Below are positions 5,960 to 7,169 of a stretch of 7,169 nt of DNA, in pieces; the stretch's first letter is position 1; each line of letters opens with the position of its first letter. Source of the stretch: Nonlabens sp. Lineage in GTDB: Bacteria > Bacteroidota > Bacteroidia > Flavobacteriales > Flavobacteriaceae. Location of the stretch: the NCBI GenBank assembly GCA_023301395.1, contig JALZUY010000235.1, forward strand, positions 1 to 7,169. The letters are read 5' to 3'. A program made the position numbers and the translations under genes. A model generated the notes under the pieces. It was given only the letters and a program-made list of their open reading frames with translations, made no database searches and was not told the origin of the DNA.

Positions 5960-6566
5960 GAAATCAAATTATTTACTTTATCTACTATTCATATTACTAT
6001 TGAATAGCTGCGCTACTTTTAAAAACAGTAAGGTTAAAAAATTTACAACAGAAGTAAACTCAACTAATTTAGAGAACATTGAAGGCATCTATGAATGTAA
6101 TCCATCTGAATATTACAGCTATCATTATAATAAATTATCAAAGAGTAAATCAACTTCAAAACAGCACTTACTAGATAAATTATTAATGAATGAAATGATT
6201 GGGTATAAGCCTCTCAATGCCTTAGATTCATTGGAAATAGGAAGAAATATTCGTGTGAAAATTATAATTGACAAGAAATCTCAGACTCTTACAATTATTG
6301 ACAGTCATAATGATAATATCAGGTATAGTGCAGTAATACCTTTTAGGGTTAAAAAAGGCTTTCTTTATTTAGATAATCAAACAGTCAATAGAAAAGGTAT
6401 TCCATTTCTATATAGCTCTGTAAGTAAGGTTAAGACACGTATTACACTTGGAAAAAACAATAATTTAATTGTCCAGCGTTTTTCAGAATCTAGCGGATCT
6501 GTTTTTATTATGGCCGCAGGTTCAACCTCTGACTATGCTTATGAATTCAAAAGAATATCAGATTAA
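5958..6566 (+). CDS. Lipoprotein of unknown function
   Basis: A 202-residue protein that I do not recognise. It begins with a lipoprotein signal peptide MKSNYLLYLLFILLLNS followed by C18 (lipobox LNSC), so membrane anchoring is predicted. The mature part has a lysine- and serine-rich stretch (about 40-55), then NIEGIYECNPSEYYSY early on, then a region of likely beta-strands: NIRVKIIIDKKSQTLTIIDSHNDNIRYSAVIPF, KKGFLYLDNQ, KTRITLGKNNNLIVQRF, SVFIMAAGS and YEFKRISD. The strand pattern with an initial 'I.GIYE' segment suggests a small beta-sandwich or lipocalin-like fold, which is inference only. The start is set by ATG 5958 immediately before the signal peptide. It is followed after 42 bp by a convergent gene, so it is probably a single-gene transcript. 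Confidence 0.75.
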   Translation: MKSNYLLYLLFILLLNSCATFKNSKVKKFTTEVNSTNLENIEGIYECNPSEYYSYHYNKLSKSKSTSKQHLLDKLLMNEMIGYKPLNALDSLEIGRNIRVKIIIDKKSQTLTIIDSHNDNIRYSAVIPFRVKKGFLYLDNQTVNRKGIPFLYSSVSKVKTRITLGKNNNLIVQRFSESSGSVFIMAAGSTSDYAYEFKRISD

Positions 6567-6608
6567 TTAGCAATCAAATCACCACTAATCTAATAACTTA
6601 AACCTTAT

Positions 6609-7169
6609 CTACCTCACTAATCGGGTTTGTGGATAAGCAGATTTCCATCCAAACCAGAAAGCATTAAACGAATTAACCCGTTTTAGTATTATACCATTTA
6701 AGCTTTCTAATCGATCTTCATAGACTGTCCATTTTTCACCTTTACGATCTGTGACGGTATTCATTTGATCGTACTTTATAAACAGTATTTCTCCAGTATC
6801 ATAAACACGATTAGCACCTGTTTTATCAGTAAGTACTATAAACTTGCGATCACCTATTTGATCTGTATATAAAGGATGTTCATTTAAATAACTGGTTGAA
6901 ATTGCTAATGGATTTTCTTCAAGATCAGCAAAACGTATCGCTAGAATTGATTCTTTATTTTTTAATCGATTATCAATTTTAGGTACATTAAACATTAAAT
7001 CGTCTGTTGCAAAATAGGATTGATAAGCTATACCTTCATCATAATTCCTTCTATGTCCAGTATTGATATCCAGTACTTTTGTTTCTGGATGTCTGTTTTT
7101 CCATTCGCCCCAAGTAGTCGTTACGACACTTAGATATTCAAGTTCTATTCCTTTGCCTACTAAAGGTCC
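6609..7169 (-). CDS. DUF3179-family protein, C-terminal part (5' end outside the window)
   Basis: The minus-strand frame is open from the right edge (first codon at 7169-7167) to TAG at 6611-6609, giving 186 C-terminal residues. An ATG at 6995 is internal, because the conserved sequence continues upstream of it: GPLVGKGIELEYL, then TTTWGEWKNRHPETKVL (residues 17-32 of the visible part), then a Y-rich stretch to the edge of the NVPKIDNRLKNKE segment. The TTWxEWKxxHPxTxVL motif, the following 'DxRLxxKE' and the terminal FWFGWKSAYPQTRL are characteristic of DUF3179 as I know it. The family has no established function; members are usually exported or membrane-associated, but the N-terminus needed to judge this is not visible. 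It converges on the lipoprotein gene with 42 bp between stops and no clear terminator there. Confidence 0.88.
   Translation of the reverse strand, partial: GPLVGKGIELEYLSVVTTTWGEWKNRHPETKVLDINTGHRRNYDEGIAYQSYFATDDLMFNVPKIDNRLKNKESILAIRFADLEENPLAISTSYLNEHPLYTDQIGDRKFIVLTDKTGANRVYDTGEILFIKYDQMNTVTDRKGEKWTVYEDRLESLNGIILKRVNSFNAFWFGWKSAYPQTRLVR

Noticed and set aside
6567..6608. Terminator between the lipoprotein gene and the DUF3179 gene
   Set aside because: Only a weak pairing (AGATTA near 6558 with TAATCT near 6589) was found, without a T run; not enough to call.
6609..6995. A complete 128-residue gene starting at ATG 6995
   Set aside because: The frame stays open to the window edge and carries the conserved DUF3179 motif TTWxEWKxxHPxT upstream, so the ATG is internal and the gene is partial.

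Overview
The window looks like a chromosomal piece of a marine-type member of the Flavobacteriia (Bacteroidota). The evidence is the low G+C content, the AT-rich spacers, the short B12-less small mutase subunit next to a full-length large subunit, lipoproteins with loose LNSC/LYGC lipoboxes, a YceI protein beside a membrane-tethered winged-helix regulator, and the 14-bp palindrome GCTTTCGCGAAAGC, which I associate (from memory) with some marine flavobacterial genomes. I cannot name the genus with confidence.

Left part (1-3431, + strand): a tightly packed, translationally coupled trio. The 3' part of mutA (methylmalonyl-CoA mutase small subunit, cut by the left edge) is followed by a small lipoprotein gene and then by complete mutB (catalytic, B12-binding large subunit). 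mutA and the lipoprotein overlap as TGATG, and the lipoprotein and mutB overlap as ATGA. MutA and MutB together interconvert (R)-methylmalonyl-CoA and succinyl-CoA, feeding propionate-derived carbon to or from the TCA cycle. The lipoprotein in between has no evident link to the mutase and is the oddest gene in the operon. Its signal peptide contains a near-perfect 36-bp palindrome of exactly 12 codons, bounded by GTG on both sides, which looks like an in-frame insertion.

Middle (3431-5063): mutB converges on a minus-strand gene for a one-component regulator that is anchored in the membrane, with a periplasmic domain, one membrane helix and a cytoplasmic OmpR/ToxR-like winged helix. A 130-bp AT-rich spacer separates it from a divergent YceI-family secreted protein. 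The spacer carries repeated TGACA boxes and a small dyad, so regulation of itself and/or of the yceI gene is a reasonable guess. A clear hairpin terminator overlaps the yceI stop codon.

Right part (5092-7169): a secreted protein and a lipoprotein, neither recognised, lie on the + strand. Between them is a 266-bp spacer holding several short dyads. The far end carries the minus-strand 3' part of a DUF3179 gene, cut by the right edge. No RNA genes, CRISPR arrays, insertion sequences or phage genes were seen. No complete new system is evident; the strongest unexplained signal is the in-frame palindrome at 835-870.
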